DNA of 64,000 bases from Dongshaea marina (GCF_003072645.1 NZ_CP028897.1:4105658-4169657); one strand, 5' to 3'. Shown: positions 47,180 through 56,806, counted from the first letter of the stretch. Numbers and translations are program-made. The notes: generated by a model not told the origin, from the sequence alone.

Positions 47180-47935
47180 ATGACAGAACAACTCAAACAG
47201 CAACTTCGGGAGCTGAAACTAAGTGGTATCCGGGATGCCCTGGAAAGGCAACATCAGCAACCCGGGCACTACCAGGAACTCGGGTTCGAAGAGCGACTCA
47301 GCCTGCTGCTGGAGCAGGAGCTGACGGATCGGTCTCAGCGGCGGATCGAGCGCCTTATCAAGCAGGCCCGATTCCGGCTGCAGGCAAATCTGGAGCAACT
47401 GGATTATCGAAGTGATCGCGGCTTGCATAGAGCCCAGATCCGCTCACTGGCAGAGGGATACTGGCTTAGCCTGGGGCAGACTCTGATCCTGACCGGGGCG
47501 ACCGGGTGCGGGAAAACCTATCTGGCCTGCGCCCTGGGCCATCACTTCTGTCTGCAGGGACTCGGGGTTCGCTACTTCCGGTTTAAAGAGCTGCTGGAGC
47601 AACTGCAGCTGGCTCAGGCTGATGGCAGCTATCGAAAGCTGATGGTTCAGTTGAGAAACACGCCGCTTCTGATCCTCGATGACTGGGGACTGGAGTCGCT
47701 GAATGCGCTTCAGCGTAGCGATCTACTGGAGTTAATCGATGCTCGCCATGGTCACGGAGCCACACTGATCGGCAGCCAGCTTCCGCTGGAGCACTGGCAC
47801 ACAATGATCGGTGAATCAACCCATGCGGATGCGATCCTGGATCGTCTGGTTCATGGAGCGATCCGTGTAGAATTATGCGGAGAATCGATGAGAAAAATCA
47901 CCGCAGAGTTGACGGATGCCGATCACTCAGGGTAA
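47180..47935 (+). CDS. istB: IS21-family helper ATPase IstB
   Basis: This 251-residue AAA+ ATPase assists IstA in target capture and strand transfer. It has Walker A GATGCGKTYLACALG and Walker B PLLILDDWGLESL, preceded by the helical N-terminus (RELKLSGIRDALERQHQQPG) typical of IstB. An AAGGA ribosome site lies in the gap after istA. Confidence 0.93.
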   Translation: MTEQLKQQLRELKLSGIRDALERQHQQPGHYQELGFEERLSLLLEQELTDRSQRRIERLIKQARFRLQANLEQLDYRSDRGLHRAQIRSLAEGYWLSLGQTLILTGATGCGKTYLACALGHHFCLQGLGVRYFRFKELLEQLQLAQADGSYRKLMVQLRNTPLLILDDWGLESLNALQRSDLLELIDARHGHGATLIGSQLPLEHWHTMIGESTHADAILDRLVHGAIRVELCGESMRKITAELTDADHSG

Positions 47936-48021
47936 AAAATAACCCAGTCTGTGAGACGGGATGTTGAGGTGATCGACATCATATTATTCGGTGATCGCCA
48001 TCGCGATAATACGCACACATC

Positions 48022-50602
48022 TCCCTATGAAGTCTGTTTTGACAATGTTTATGTCATATTAATCACCGATGGAAGGCCCACTGTCGATACGAATGCCAAC
48101 AGCCTGATTGATGCTATGTTTAATGCGATTCCCTCTGCTGACCGCGTTGCCGAGCACAATACCCTCAAATCAGCCAAAACCTATGGCAGCAGTAACCAAT
48201 ACAGCAGCAAGCTGGCAGCCATGGCTGGCTACATGAAAAACTATGATGTCAACGCCAATCTTTCCGGAACACAAACCGTAACCACATTCACCATTGGCTT
48301 TGGCGATGATGCGATTAACGGGGCCGGTGAGTTATTGGAAGAAACAGCTCGCCGCGGCGGTGGGCAATATCATGCAGCCACCAGCCCGGATCAGCTTGCA
48401 AGTGCGATTGAGCATTCACTTTTGAGTATCCTGCAGATCAGCGCTTCTCTGGTGTCCCCCTCGATTGCCAGTAATAACTTTGACCGAACTCAGAGCCTGG
48501 ATAACGTCTATTACGCCATGTTCGAGCCAGGCAGTGGTGCTCGCTGGAAAGGAAACATCAAAAAGCTCGAATTCGATGGCGACGTGATTGTCGATAAATT
48601 TGGTTTACCCGCCATCTCGACAGATGCAGTGATATTAGATGATGCAACAACATTCTGGTCTTCCTCTCCCGATGGTAATGATGTGGGTGAAGGTGGCGTT
48701 CAGGCGATGCTGGCATCTAAATCCTCCAGAACTCTCTTTAGTAACAGTGGAAGTAGCCTGATTAGCTTCACTAAGCAAAACCTAAGTGCCGTTGCGGGCT
48801 CCGATGATGCGCTGCGTGTTCATCTGGGACTCGACAGCACCTCCCTTATCGATGCCCATCTCAACTGGATTCGCGGACTCGATATTGATGATGACGATGA
48901 TGATCTGGGTACAACTATTCGCTCAGACATTTTTGGTGACCCTTTGCACTCAAGACCTCTGGTTATCAATTACGGTCCCCCAAAAAATGATCCCGATGGC
49001 GATCCCGATCTGAGAATCGTGATAGGGACCAATGCCGGTTTCCTGCATATGTTCAAAGACAGTGGAGCAACTGTCGATGAAACCTGGGCCTTTATTCCTT
49101 ACTCTCTGCTTTCTGAGCAAAAAATCCTGAGAGATAACACCCAGAATCAGGACCACGTCTATGGCATCGACTCTTCACCCATTGTTCTGGTGAAAGAGCA
49201 GGTTGTTGATGGCCACATCGATTACACAGATGGCGATGCAGTCTGGTTATTTGTCGGGATGCGTCGAGGGGGAAACAGCTATATGGCGTTTGATATCTCC
49301 AACCCTGATAACCCTTCCCTGATGTGGATAATTAACGATCAAACAACTGGCTTCTCGGAGCTTGGTCAAACCTGGTCAGTCCCCGAAGTCGGTTATCTTC
49401 CGGATTACAGCAACCCTGTTTTAGTCTTTTCCGCTGGCTATGATATCAACAAGGACAGCACAGGTCTTGGAACCAACGATACAGAAGGTCGAGGTATCTT
49501 CTTCGTTGATGCCAACACCGGCGCTCTGGTTTATAGCATTACTCCGGCGACAACCTCGACGACAAACCTACAATCCACAGCTTTTACAAATAGCATGCCA
49601 GCGCAAATAACTTCGCTGGATAGTAATGGTGATGGAGCCCTTGACAGGCTTTACGTCACAGATACCGCTGCGAACATATGGCGTGTCGATATGAACGGGA
49701 CCACCGCCAGTGAACGCGCACAGAACTGGAGTGTATTTAAGTTTGCAGAACTAGGACGAGATGCTGAAAACACTCCGGTTCAGGCAGATGATCGGCGATT
49801 CTTTACTCAACCCGTATTAGTTCGAACTATAAATCGCAAATTTAGTAAGGAGGTGGATGACGACGGGAATGCAACCTATGTATTCAGTGATATCCCCTTT
49901 GATGCTGTATTGATTGGTTCCGGTGATGTAACCAAGCCTTCATCGGATAAAACTGTCAATAATGTTTATGTCATGCTACGGGACTATAACATCAACGGCG
50001 CACGGTTTAGCAACTCGACACCAAGTCCTGGGGATACAATCCCAACCCTACCCGTTCCTTCAGCTATCACACTGGCGGGATTATACGATATCACCAACAA
50101 CCCTGTTGGCAATGCAAGCAGTAATGCTGAACTTGATGCCGTCGTTGGCGTAACAAACTCCTCGGGTTGGAAATATTGGCTCACTCAAACCGGAGAAAAA
50201 AGCATGGGGGCCGGACTCGTTCTGGCTGGAGATCTATACTTCACCTCCTTTATCCCTGATGTCTCTCAGAATCAGTGTTCACTGGTCACCATTGGTACAA
50301 CTCGCCAATATATGATCGATATGCATCTTGGTACCAATTTCACCTCTCAGCGGTTTATCGAAATCGATAATAAGGTTGTCAGCGATTTGAAAGTACATGT
50401 CGGCCGAAATCCGAGTGGAGATCCTCGAATTCATATCTTGGGAGCTGCACCTGGTGAAACAGTGGTTGTTGAGGATGATGAAAATGGCGACCCACCTGAT
50501 CGTTGCGATGATGCATCCGATAACTGCGCTCAGGGTAATACTGTCGATGATGCTGATTTGACGCCAAGAAAGATCTATCTATACCATGATGAGGTACGCT
50601 AA
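48022..50602 (+). pseudogene. pilY1: pilY1, 3' part, separated by the IS element
   Basis: Contains the end of the von Willebrand A domain (VYVILITDGRPT) and the C-terminal PilY1 beta-propeller, with ...SDIFGDPLHSRPLVINYG, LRIVIGTNAGFLHMFKDSG and calcium-binding-like DSNGDGALDRLYVTD. The open frame extends back into the IS to a GTG at 47951. That peptide would lack the signal sequence and MIDAS, so it should not reach the pilus. The sequence shows no other damage, so the insertion is recent. Confidence 0.9.
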
Positions 50603-50604
50603 TC

Positions 50605-50901
50605 ATGAAAACCGCCAAACTTCTTCTTGTTGGGCTGTGTGGTCTTGTATTCAGCGCCGCTGCAAGCACGAAAACACTTAGCTATAAGTGTGCTATCACT
50701 CTGAATAATGGCGAGCAAACAGTCATTGAACTCACAAGCAAGGCCAACCTTATGAAGGATACCTCAAGCCTGATAGGTAAGCAGCATGGAGGCCAGGATC
50801 AAAAGCTCCATGCAATCTCACAGGTGAGTGAATGCGTTCTTGAAGGCAAAGAGTTCTCCCGACTAAAAGACCAGCAGCTCGATAGCAAAACACCGAGATA
50901 A
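50605..50901 (+). CDS. Small exported protein next to pilY1 (TapY2-like)
   Basis: This 98-residue protein has a signal peptide (MKTAKLLLVGLCGLVFSAAA) and two cysteines in the mature part (YKCAITLNNG...SECVLEG). It starts 2 bp after the pilY1 stop, so it belongs to the pilus operon. Size, position and the KCAITLNNGEQTVIEL pattern resemble TapY2-type proteins that accompany PilY1 in Shewanella. This identification is by position and general likeness only. Confidence 0.6.
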   Translation: MKTAKLLLVGLCGLVFSAAASTKTLSYKCAITLNNGEQTVIELTSKANLMKDTSSLIGKQHGGQDQKLHAISQVSECVLEGKEFSRLKDQQLDSKTPR

Positions 50902-50921
50902 CCATTCCTGCCAGAGAATCC

Positions 50922-50955
50922 AAGCCGGCTCAAAAGTGTGCCGGCTTTCTTTTTC
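50922..50955 (+). terminator. Terminator of the pilE-pilY1 operon
   Basis: AAGCCGGC (50922-50929) pairs with GCCGGCTT (50940-50947), followed by TCTTTTTC. It lies 21 bp after the last gene of the operon. Confidence 0.85.
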
Positions 50956-51053
50956 AAGAGCCCGAGTAAACTGTCCCTTTCAAGGGAAAATTGCCATACT
51001 GAAGTTAAGCTCTTCAGATGAGCCAGTCACATCAGCTAAGGATAAGAATCGCT

Positions 51054-51563
51054 ATGCTTTTTGGTGTCAAACACAAGGGTTTTACTTTGATAGAGCTGCT
51101 CATCGGGGTTAGTATTGTTGCAATCCTGATCACTGTTGGGATCCCCTCCTTTATCTCAGTCATGCAGCAGAACCGTGTCGATAACCTATCCATGATGCTG
51201 GTGAAAGACCTAAGAACAACCCGCTCACAAAGCATCTCTTTACGCCAACCTGTAACCGCTTGCTTTGTCAATAATGCTGATACCTGTGTACAGAACAATG
51301 GAGTGAGAATGCTCATTTTTGTTGACGATAATGGCAATGGTGTTTTCAATAATACAGAGCATCTTATTAAGCAGGGAGAAGATCTATCGAGCTCAATTAT
51401 TGTGACCAATAGTGAAACACGTTACGTGTTCAGATCGGATGGTTTACTTAATGGCAACAGCGGCACCATTACCCTTTGCTCGAACAGAAGTGATATCACG
51501 GGCCAGCAAATATCGGTCCTCGCATCGGGTCTGGTACAAAGCCAGGATAAAAATGATTGTTAG
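51054..51563 (+). CDS. FimT/GspH-family minor pseudopilin
   Basis: The prepilin signature is GVKHKG, then FTLIELLIGVSIVAILITVGIPSFISVMQQNRVDNLSMMLVKDLRTTRSQSI, typical of FimT/GspH proteins. The C-terminal domain has VRMLIFVDDNGNGVFNN and a closing CSNRSDITG...NDC. The ATG at 51054 with AAGGA upstream gives 169 aa; an in-frame ATG at 51018 is possible. It is outside the pilY1 operon terminator but on the same strand, and would supply the FimT absent from that operon. Confidence 0.82.
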   Translation: MLFGVKHKGFTLIELLIGVSIVAILITVGIPSFISVMQQNRVDNLSMMLVKDLRTTRSQSISLRQPVTACFVNNADTCVQNNGVRMLIFVDDNGNGVFNNTEHLIKQGEDLSSSIIVTNSETRYVFRSDGLLNGNSGTITLCSNRSDITGQQISVLASGLVQSQDKNDC

Positions 51564-51585
51564 GTGACAGGAAAGTGGAGAGCTG

Positions 51586-51885
51586 ATGAGTATGAATACA
51601 CCAGAGCCAAAAGTTTTTTTAGATATTCACAGTCCCGAGCTTTATAAGGATGAGTGTCAATTTCTGGGCCCGGAAGTAGGTCAGCAGGTCTGGCTGACAG
51701 AACAAGAGGAGAGCTTCTGCTACCTGGTAACCATTCAGGAGCGAGCCGGATGTCAATATCATGGTTTTATCGAGCAGATCGTTCAGGGGTCTCATTACTG
51801 CCTTCACCCAAAAAGAGATCAACAACCATCTCTGAGCATCGGGGATCGCGTACTCTTTGATCATAGCCACATACAGAACCTGTAA
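51586..51885 (+). CDS. Hypothetical 99-residue protein
   Basis: Small, acidic, without a signal peptide or membrane helix. It has an SH3-like or beta-rich look in the second half (LTEQEESFCYLVTIQERAGCQYHGFIEQIV ... LSIGDRVLFDHSHI). The ATG at 51586 lies 22 bp after the FimT-like gene and is preceded by GGAAAGTGGAGAG, so it is probably in the same transcript. I do not recognise it. Confidence 0.5.
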   Translation: MSMNTPEPKVFLDIHSPELYKDECQFLGPEVGQQVWLTEQEESFCYLVTIQERAGCQYHGFIEQIVQGSHYCLHPKRDQQPSLSIGDRVLFDHSHIQNL

Positions 51886-52109
51886 ATCAGGCTTAATCAC
51901 TGTTTAGATTTAAACTTGGTTCTGCAACAAGAGATTTTTCGTCCAGACAAATAGAAGTTGTATAACCTTGCTTTTCCACTGATGGCTCTACAAATTATTC
52001 CTGAAAAATCTCTGTTTATTGTTACTTTCCAGCCAGTTAGAGCCACTAACTGGCATGATTTGAATCGTTAACAGAGCTATTTACGTTATGCTCTGTTCAC
52101 ACTTCAGGC

Positions 52110-53792
52110 TCAATCTACCTTGGAATTCTCTATCTTTACTTTAAGTGTTGCACTCAAGCTTGCTGTATCTGCTAACGAAATAGCCTGAGTGCCGGTGATT
52201 CCGCTATTACTTCGCTTTACTTTCACAGTTACAGCCAGGATATCAGACGTCAGAGAATTTGTATCTGCAATGGCATGCAAGCGTCCCCGACTGAAGGATC
52301 CAAAATAGTAGCTCTCTGTATCGGTCAATGTCTGGATAGACTCACTGGTGACGACGGCGTAATTGGTATCTGAACTACTCCAATCTCCCAGGAGTGTGAG
52401 ATTCAGCTCATAAAAGGGGAGCTTCTGCAGCACATCTGCGTCATTAACCAGATCAAGCTCATTTAGATAGCTATCCTCCATGAAATCAGCATAGATTCCT
52501 CTGGCAATAAGCTGATAGGTCCCCGGAGCCACAGTAATCTCAGTCGTCCCTCCCCGAGCCTTCAACCACTCAGCAAAAGGGGTAGGAACAAAGGTCTCCA
52601 AAACAGAGGGGGTAGCCTGAGCCTGGATCTGCGCCTTAGCATAGGCTTTCACCGCATAAGAGATGTATGACTCATATAGTTCGCGGTTTTCTGTATTGAG
52701 CAAAAAATCGGGACCTACAGCCACAAGAGCGATTAAATTCCAGTCTGGCATAGGTTGATAGTAGCCACCGATACGTTGAAAGCGGCAGGCCTCTTCATAG
52801 TTATCACCAATACTATTAGCGGGTGAGTAGGAACGGTCAGAGTAGTGAAAATGCATATGACTCTTTCGAGCCTGATGGTAATAATTATCAAAACTGTTAC
52901 CGACCCCGTCAAAGTGATTCAGACAACATTTACTACATAACGATGGCTGATGACTATCGGGAACTCCTCGCCCTTTAGAGGCGGTCTCACCCACTCGCCA
53001 TATGACAGCATCCATGTGGTAGTAGCTGGTCGCAGGCAACAGTGCCGAGCCTGCGCTCTGAATTGAGCAATCACAGGATAGGGTTACCTGCTCCTGCAGG
53101 TGAGTTCTAAGCTGTTTCGTGTCAAAAGAAATTGTCTCAAACTTAACTAAAACCCCACGCCCCTCCTTGTAAACGATGGGGGAAGGTTTTTGAGTTTCTC
53201 TCTTGATCCCGATACTGTTAATGACCACACCCATAACATCAGGTATTAACTCCGGGATATAGCTCACCCTGGGGAATTCACTTCTGATGAGTAAGCTATT
53301 CAGCTCAGAGGATGTAGATGAGATGTTTGGAGAGACTGTACTATCCAGACTGATGGATTGACTCACACCCTCTCGATCGATCCAAGCAACATTAACCACT
53401 AATTGTTTGCGTTCCGGGTAAGCGGGTAGCGGAGAGGGCTCGGTCGTCATCCAGCTCCCCACAATCCAATACTGATTCGTGACAGCCCAGGTAAGGAGAT
53501 AAGTGACACTTCCTATGCTGTAACTGCCAGAGGTCATCTCACCACCTGTATTGTTGGCCAAATCCTGATAGGCAAACTTCCCTGTGGTGGTCTGTATAAC
53601 CTCATAACTAGTGAGATCATCCATTTTTGACTCAGCTAACTGCAGCGCAACCTCAAAATCCCGGCTTTCTCCGGTTGTTTGGATATAGATTTTAGAAAGC
53701 TTCACTAATGCAGAAGCTCCCACTGAGACCACCACTAATGCAAGCAACACTTCGATTAAGCCAAACCCACTGTTGCGTATTAGTCGAATCAT
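52110..53792 (-). CDS. Very large PilV-like minor pilin with Cys/His-rich domain
   Basis: This 560-residue prepilin has leader MIRLIRNSG, then FGLIEVLLALVVVSVGASALVKLSKIY and the PilV-like AESKMDDLTSYE segment. It is about three times the usual PilV length. The extra domain includes a cysteine pair (CDCSIQ), the cluster SLCSKCCLNHFDGV and histidines in HQARKSHMHFHY, ending in a beta-rich C-terminus. The cluster could bind metal or form disulphides. It is the last gene of a fimT-pilW-pilX-pilV set without PilY1. This gene content resembles the V. cholerae competence-pilus minor pilin locus. A tip adhesin role is inference. Confidence 0.72.
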   Translation of the reverse strand: MIRLIRNSGFGLIEVLLALVVVSVGASALVKLSKIYIQTTGESRDFEVALQLAESKMDDLTSYEVIQTTTGKFAYQDLANNTGGEMTSGSYSIGSVTYLLTWAVTNQYWIVGSWMTTEPSPLPAYPERKQLVVNVAWIDREGVSQSISLDSTVSPNISSTSSELNSLLIRSEFPRVSYIPELIPDVMGVVINSIGIKRETQKPSPIVYKEGRGVLVKFETISFDTKQLRTHLQEQVTLSCDCSIQSAGSALLPATSYYHMDAVIWRVGETASKGRGVPDSHQPSLCSKCCLNHFDGVGNSFDNYYHQARKSHMHFHYSDRSYSPANSIGDNYEEACRFQRIGGYYQPMPDWNLIALVAVGPDFLLNTENRELYESYISYAVKAYAKAQIQAQATPSVLETFVPTPFAEWLKARGGTTEITVAPGTYQLIARGIYADFMEDSYLNELDLVNDADVLQKLPFYELNLTLLGDWSSSDTNYAVVTSESIQTLTDTESYYFGSFSRGRLHAIADTNSLTSDILAVTVKVKRSNSGITGTQAISLADTASLSATLKVKIENSKVD

Positions 53793-53803
53793 CTCCCTAA
53801 TCC

Positions 53804-54922
53804 TTAAAAGTCACGCCAGCTGCCCGGTACCCTGTTCACCAAAGAGAACGCTTGGCCCGTTTTGATATTGTTTAGCGTTGCCTCGTCATAAACTACGGTA
53901 TACTCTCCATCGGCACTCTCAAGCTCATGGTTAGAGATGAGAGCCCCATAGATCATGGCTCCGTCAATCATTTCGATCTCATACGCGACCCCACCGGAAG
54001 GAACTGAATCGTAGGAAAACAGCAGGCCATAAAACTTAAGATCGCTATTCATCACCAGATCACCGTTACGAACAAGCAAAGTAACCGGATACTTCTGAGT
54101 CCCAACCTGACCACTGAGGTTACAAACACCATCAACAATGTAAAACCCACTGGAAGCGAGCGTTAACAGGGCGCAGTTGCTAATAGAATCAGCTCGATAC
54201 TCCAGCTCTGCCATCCCTGAGGCATCACTATCGATCCCAAACAGATAAGCTATGAGATTTGCAGGGAAATTGGGGTCATTATCCAGGATATCGGCTTGCT
54301 TATTATCAAACTCAGAAATTGACTGGCTAGAACAGTAGCCATAATAAAACTCCTCTTGATTGCAGGTGTGACCTGAACCATTACTCAGATCAACCAAAGC
54401 ATCGCTCCAGATCGAAAGCGCCACCCCCGGCCCCCCGCCATTGGGATTCGTCGCCACGGTCAGACTCCCAACATCCACTCCTCCGGCAACCATAAGAGGA
54501 GCATCCGGAATCGCAGCGATGGAGAAGCTCACGGTGACCTGCTCATGCACAGTAGAGCGAGCCAAACCATCTGCAGAGCTTCCGGTAGAGGTGAAGGTCA
54601 CCAGAGGCATAAGATCATCAGCAATTGCAATCGGAGCTTCATTGACGGCGGCTACATTGTATGAGGCACCACTAGCCTGGGATCCGGTTAGGGTCAAAGG
54701 AAAGGATTCACGCCAATTAATATCCCGGGATAGACGAGCGATAGCATCATTGATCCCAGCCTGAGCTGCGACCAGCGCTTGCTGATAACGGATCTCGTTA
54801 GCAACTATCCGCCGATCAGTCACCATCACCTTTCCCGTGACCAGGGTAATAGTTGTGATAAACAGGACCATGATCAGGGTAATAGTGAGAGTCGTAAAAC
54901 CTGAAAGCTTCCTCATACTCAC
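53804..54922 (-). CDS. PilX-like minor pilin of the second locus
   Basis: This 372-residue protein has a basic leader MSMRKLSG followed by FTTLTITLIMVLFITTITLVTGKVMVTDRRIVANEIRYQQALVAAQAGINDAIARL, as in PilX proteins. There is no +5 glutamate, also typical of PilX and GspK-like proteins. The C-terminal domain is larger than usual and contains cysteines (HTCNQEEFYYGYCSSQ, SNCALLTLA, GVCNLSGQ). It overlaps the pilW-like gene by 4 bp (ATGA) and precedes the large pilV-like gene by 11 bp. Confidence 0.75.
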   Translation of the reverse strand: MSMRKLSGFTTLTITLIMVLFITTITLVTGKVMVTDRRIVANEIRYQQALVAAQAGINDAIARLSRDINWRESFPLTLTGSQASGASYNVAAVNEAPIAIADDLMPLVTFTSTGSSADGLARSTVHEQVTVSFSIAAIPDAPLMVAGGVDVGSLTVATNPNGGGPGVALSIWSDALVDLSNGSGHTCNQEEFYYGYCSSQSISEFDNKQADILDNDPNFPANLIAYLFGIDSDASGMAELEYRADSISNCALLTLASSGFYIVDGVCNLSGQVGTQKYPVTLLVRNGDLVMNSDLKFYGLLFSYDSVPSGGVAYEIEMIDGAMIYGALISNHELESADGEYTVVYDEATLNNIKTGQAFSLVNRVPGSWRDF

Positions 54923-55602
54923 TCTCTTTGATAGTAGCCATTCCTGATCTTCACCAGACGCTCAACTCTCACTCTGAGGGTATTATCCAGTTTATGCTGA
55001 CCTTCGATGGTGATCTGAAGCGAACGGACACTGGATGAAACAGCTGTGGGAGGAACAAGCTCCATGGTGAAACCTGTTACCAGAACTTCATTATTATCGG
55101 TAATACTTTGCCAGCTCCCCCCATTACAGAGTGAAACTGAAGCAGAGTTCCAGCTCTGAATGCCCTTGGAAATTGAGCTGTACCTATAGCCATGATAGTC
55201 ACCAGGGCTTAAGGTTCCGTCTCCATCAACATCATATCGGACCAATACACAGTCATAGTTAGGAGCAACAGAATCCAACGCTTGCAAGTCAATGGCGGGT
55301 TTGAACACAAAATCAGTATTGATTGCCGCTGAGACATCTGAGTTATCTATAACGCCATCACTATTGGTATCTGTCCGTTTAAAGTTGTTGGCTGAACCAG
55401 CAAAGTAACCAGCTCTTTGCAAATCACGCGCAATGAGGTTTACGACAGCCATTAACTCCTGATTGAGACGAGTCATCCGCACCGAGATATGGCTGGCATT
55501 CATGATGCTGGTATATAAACCGATCACCGCCCCTAATACCAAGGTACCAGCAACCATAGAGATCATCATCTCGACCAAAGAGAAGCCTTTGCTGTCTAGC
55601 AT
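54919..55602 (-). CDS. PilW-like minor pilin of the second locus
   Basis: This 227-residue prepilin has leader MLDSKG, then FSLVEMMISMVAGTLVLGAVIGLYTSIMNAS, and the PilW-typical LNQELMAVVNLIARDLQRAGYF. It has a short acidic segment, DTNSDGVIDNSD, that looks like a calcium-binding loop. It overlaps the FimT-like gene upstream by 7 bp and the PilX-like gene downstream. Confidence 0.8.
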   Translation of the reverse strand: MLDSKGFSLVEMMISMVAGTLVLGAVIGLYTSIMNASHISVRMTRLNQELMAVVNLIARDLQRAGYFAGSANNFKRTDTNSDGVIDNSDVSAAINTDFVFKPAIDLQALDSVAPNYDCVLVRYDVDGDGTLSPGDYHGYRYSSISKGIQSWNSASVSLCNGGSWQSITDNNEVLVTGFTMELVPPTAVSSSVRSLQITIEGQHKLDNTLRVRVERLVKIRNGYYQRE

Positions 55603-56153
55603 GAAGATATCCCCATAATTGAAGTGCTGCCCCGGGTACAGATCCGAACCCGGCCCAGGCCACTGGTAATAACGGAGATCTCATCACTCCCCTTGATAAA
55701 ATCAATGGAGCCAGAACTCATAGTGCCACGCCGGGCACCAATCCCAAGAACATCGCTTGCATAATTGATCGAGATGTTGGTATCGGGGAAATCACTACTA
55801 TCACCACCTCGAGTAACCCCATCACCACCGATATCACATGTGACAGCACAACTATGACACTGCGTACCATTGAGATCAGTCACCCGATAGCACCAACTAC
55901 CACTACTACTGAAAAAGCGGATCGTCAGATTATCATCGCTACGTTTGATCGCCTCTGAACGGGCATATTGCACATCGGAATAAAGGTGATGCGCAATACC
56001 AGAGAGCCGATGCTGATGGCTCAATTCGATGTAGCTGGGAATACCGATCACAAGCAGGAGCGCAAATACACTCATTGTGATTAAAAGCTCAATGAGTGAG
56101 AATCCTGTCACCAGGGATCTTATGGTGCTACTTGAGGTCCGTTCAGAAATCAT
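55596..56153 (-). CDS. FimT/GspH-like minor pilin of the second locus
   Basis: This 185-residue prepilin from the ATG at 56151-56153 (MISERTSSS) carries a relatively long leader up to SLVTG, then FSLIELLITMSVFALLLVIGIPSYIELSHQHRLSGIAHHLYSDVQYARSEAI. Four cysteines (WCYRV, TQCHSCAVTCD) and a short C-terminal CTRGSTSIMGISSC suggest disulphides. First gene of the fimT-pilW-pilX-pilV operon, divergent from a PilE-like gene by 69 bp. Confidence 0.8.
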   Translation of the reverse strand: MISERTSSSTIRSLVTGFSLIELLITMSVFALLLVIGIPSYIELSHQHRLSGIAHHLYSDVQYARSEAIKRSDDNLTIRFFSSSGSWCYRVTDLNGTQCHSCAVTCDIGGDGVTRGGDSSDFPDTNISINYASDVLGIGARRGTMSSGSIDFIKGSDEISVITSGLGRVRICTRGSTSIMGISSC

Positions 56154-56222
56154 TGTCAATGGAATATTAAATCTTCTATTACAATGATAGAGGGGTAAAA
56201 AAATTCCGCTATCGAGTTTTAT

Positions 56223-56603
56223 ATGCGATTAAATTTCAAAGGGTTATCTCTTATTGAGTTGCTGATTGCCGTCAGTATTGTCTCTTTACTGGCAGCGGTG
56301 GCCTACCCCGCATATATTGGTCACATGAGAGCATCTCATCGCGCTCAAGCCAAAGAGCACTTGTTCCAATTGCAGTTAAAACAGGAGGCTTGGCGGCTAT
56401 CTAACAATAGCTATACAGCATCAGTCGCCGACCTGGGTGCTGCAAGTGATGCTCACTACACCTACAGGGTGACCAATGCTTCACTGAGCACCTACACACT
56501 GAATGCGATAGCAATAGCTGAAGGAATTCAATCTGATGATGAGGGCTGTACAAGTTTACAATTAGATCAATCTGATAATAGAGAACCTGCTCACTGCTGG
56601 TAA
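56223..56603 (+). CDS. PilE-like minor pilin
   Basis: This 126-residue prepilin has leader MRLNFKG, then LSLIELLIAVSIVSLLAAVAYPAYIGHMRASHRAQAKEHLFQLQLKQEAWRL. It has two C-terminal cysteines (DEGCTSLQL...PAHCW), like the PilE-family gene at 41.9 kb. It is divergent from the second minor-pilin operon and convergent with parE, separated by a strong terminator. Confidence 0.82.
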   Translation: MRLNFKGLSLIELLIAVSIVSLLAAVAYPAYIGHMRASHRAQAKEHLFQLQLKQEAWRLSNNSYTASVADLGAASDAHYTYRVTNASLSTYTLNAIAIAEGIQSDDEGCTSLQLDQSDNREPAHCW

Positions 56604-56732
56604 CATAGCTCTTTTCTATCAGACTATTATCCGATTCATTAGCTATACTCATGGAGCATGCCAGAAGGATAGCTCTTAGTGATCCTGGCTATCCTTCTGT
56701 TACTGGTGACGCAATAAATACTCAAAATGAAA

Positions 56733-56769
56733 AAAGCCCCTCTATTCCATTAAAGAATAAAGGGGCTTT
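56733..56769. terminator. Bidirectional terminator between the PilE-like gene and parE
   Basis: AAAGCCCCT pairs with AGGGGCTTT, extended by an inner TATTC/GAATA stem, with A-tracts and T-tracts on both sides. This suits the convergent genes. Confidence 0.85.
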
Positions 56770-56806
56770 ATTAAAGCTTTGCTGATTTTATTCAGCTCAC
56801 TCCGAA

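Larger units (their letters stand above)
45389..48015 (+). mobile_element. IS21-family insertion sequence (istA/istB type) in pilY1
   Basis: A complete element of about 2.63 kb. It has TGCGT at the left end and ACGCA at the right, direct repeats of CACATC on both sides (45383-45388 and 48016-48021), and a transposase/helper gene pair. If the ends are read as GCGT/ACGC, the target duplication is ACACATCT (8 bp). The inner terminal regions share further sequence (CGATCACC-C/G-AATAA with nearby ATCGATAG-like units). Removing the element with one repeat restores the pilY1 frame, so the boundaries are well supported. Confidence 0.92.

Noticed and set aside
45401-48010. CCATCGCGAT at both IS ends as target duplication
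   Set aside because: Joining pilY1 at this 10-bp match gives a stop codon straight after the junction, while the CACATC duplication further out restores the reading frame and leaves TG...CA ends. The CCATCGCGAT match is part of the IS terminal repeats.
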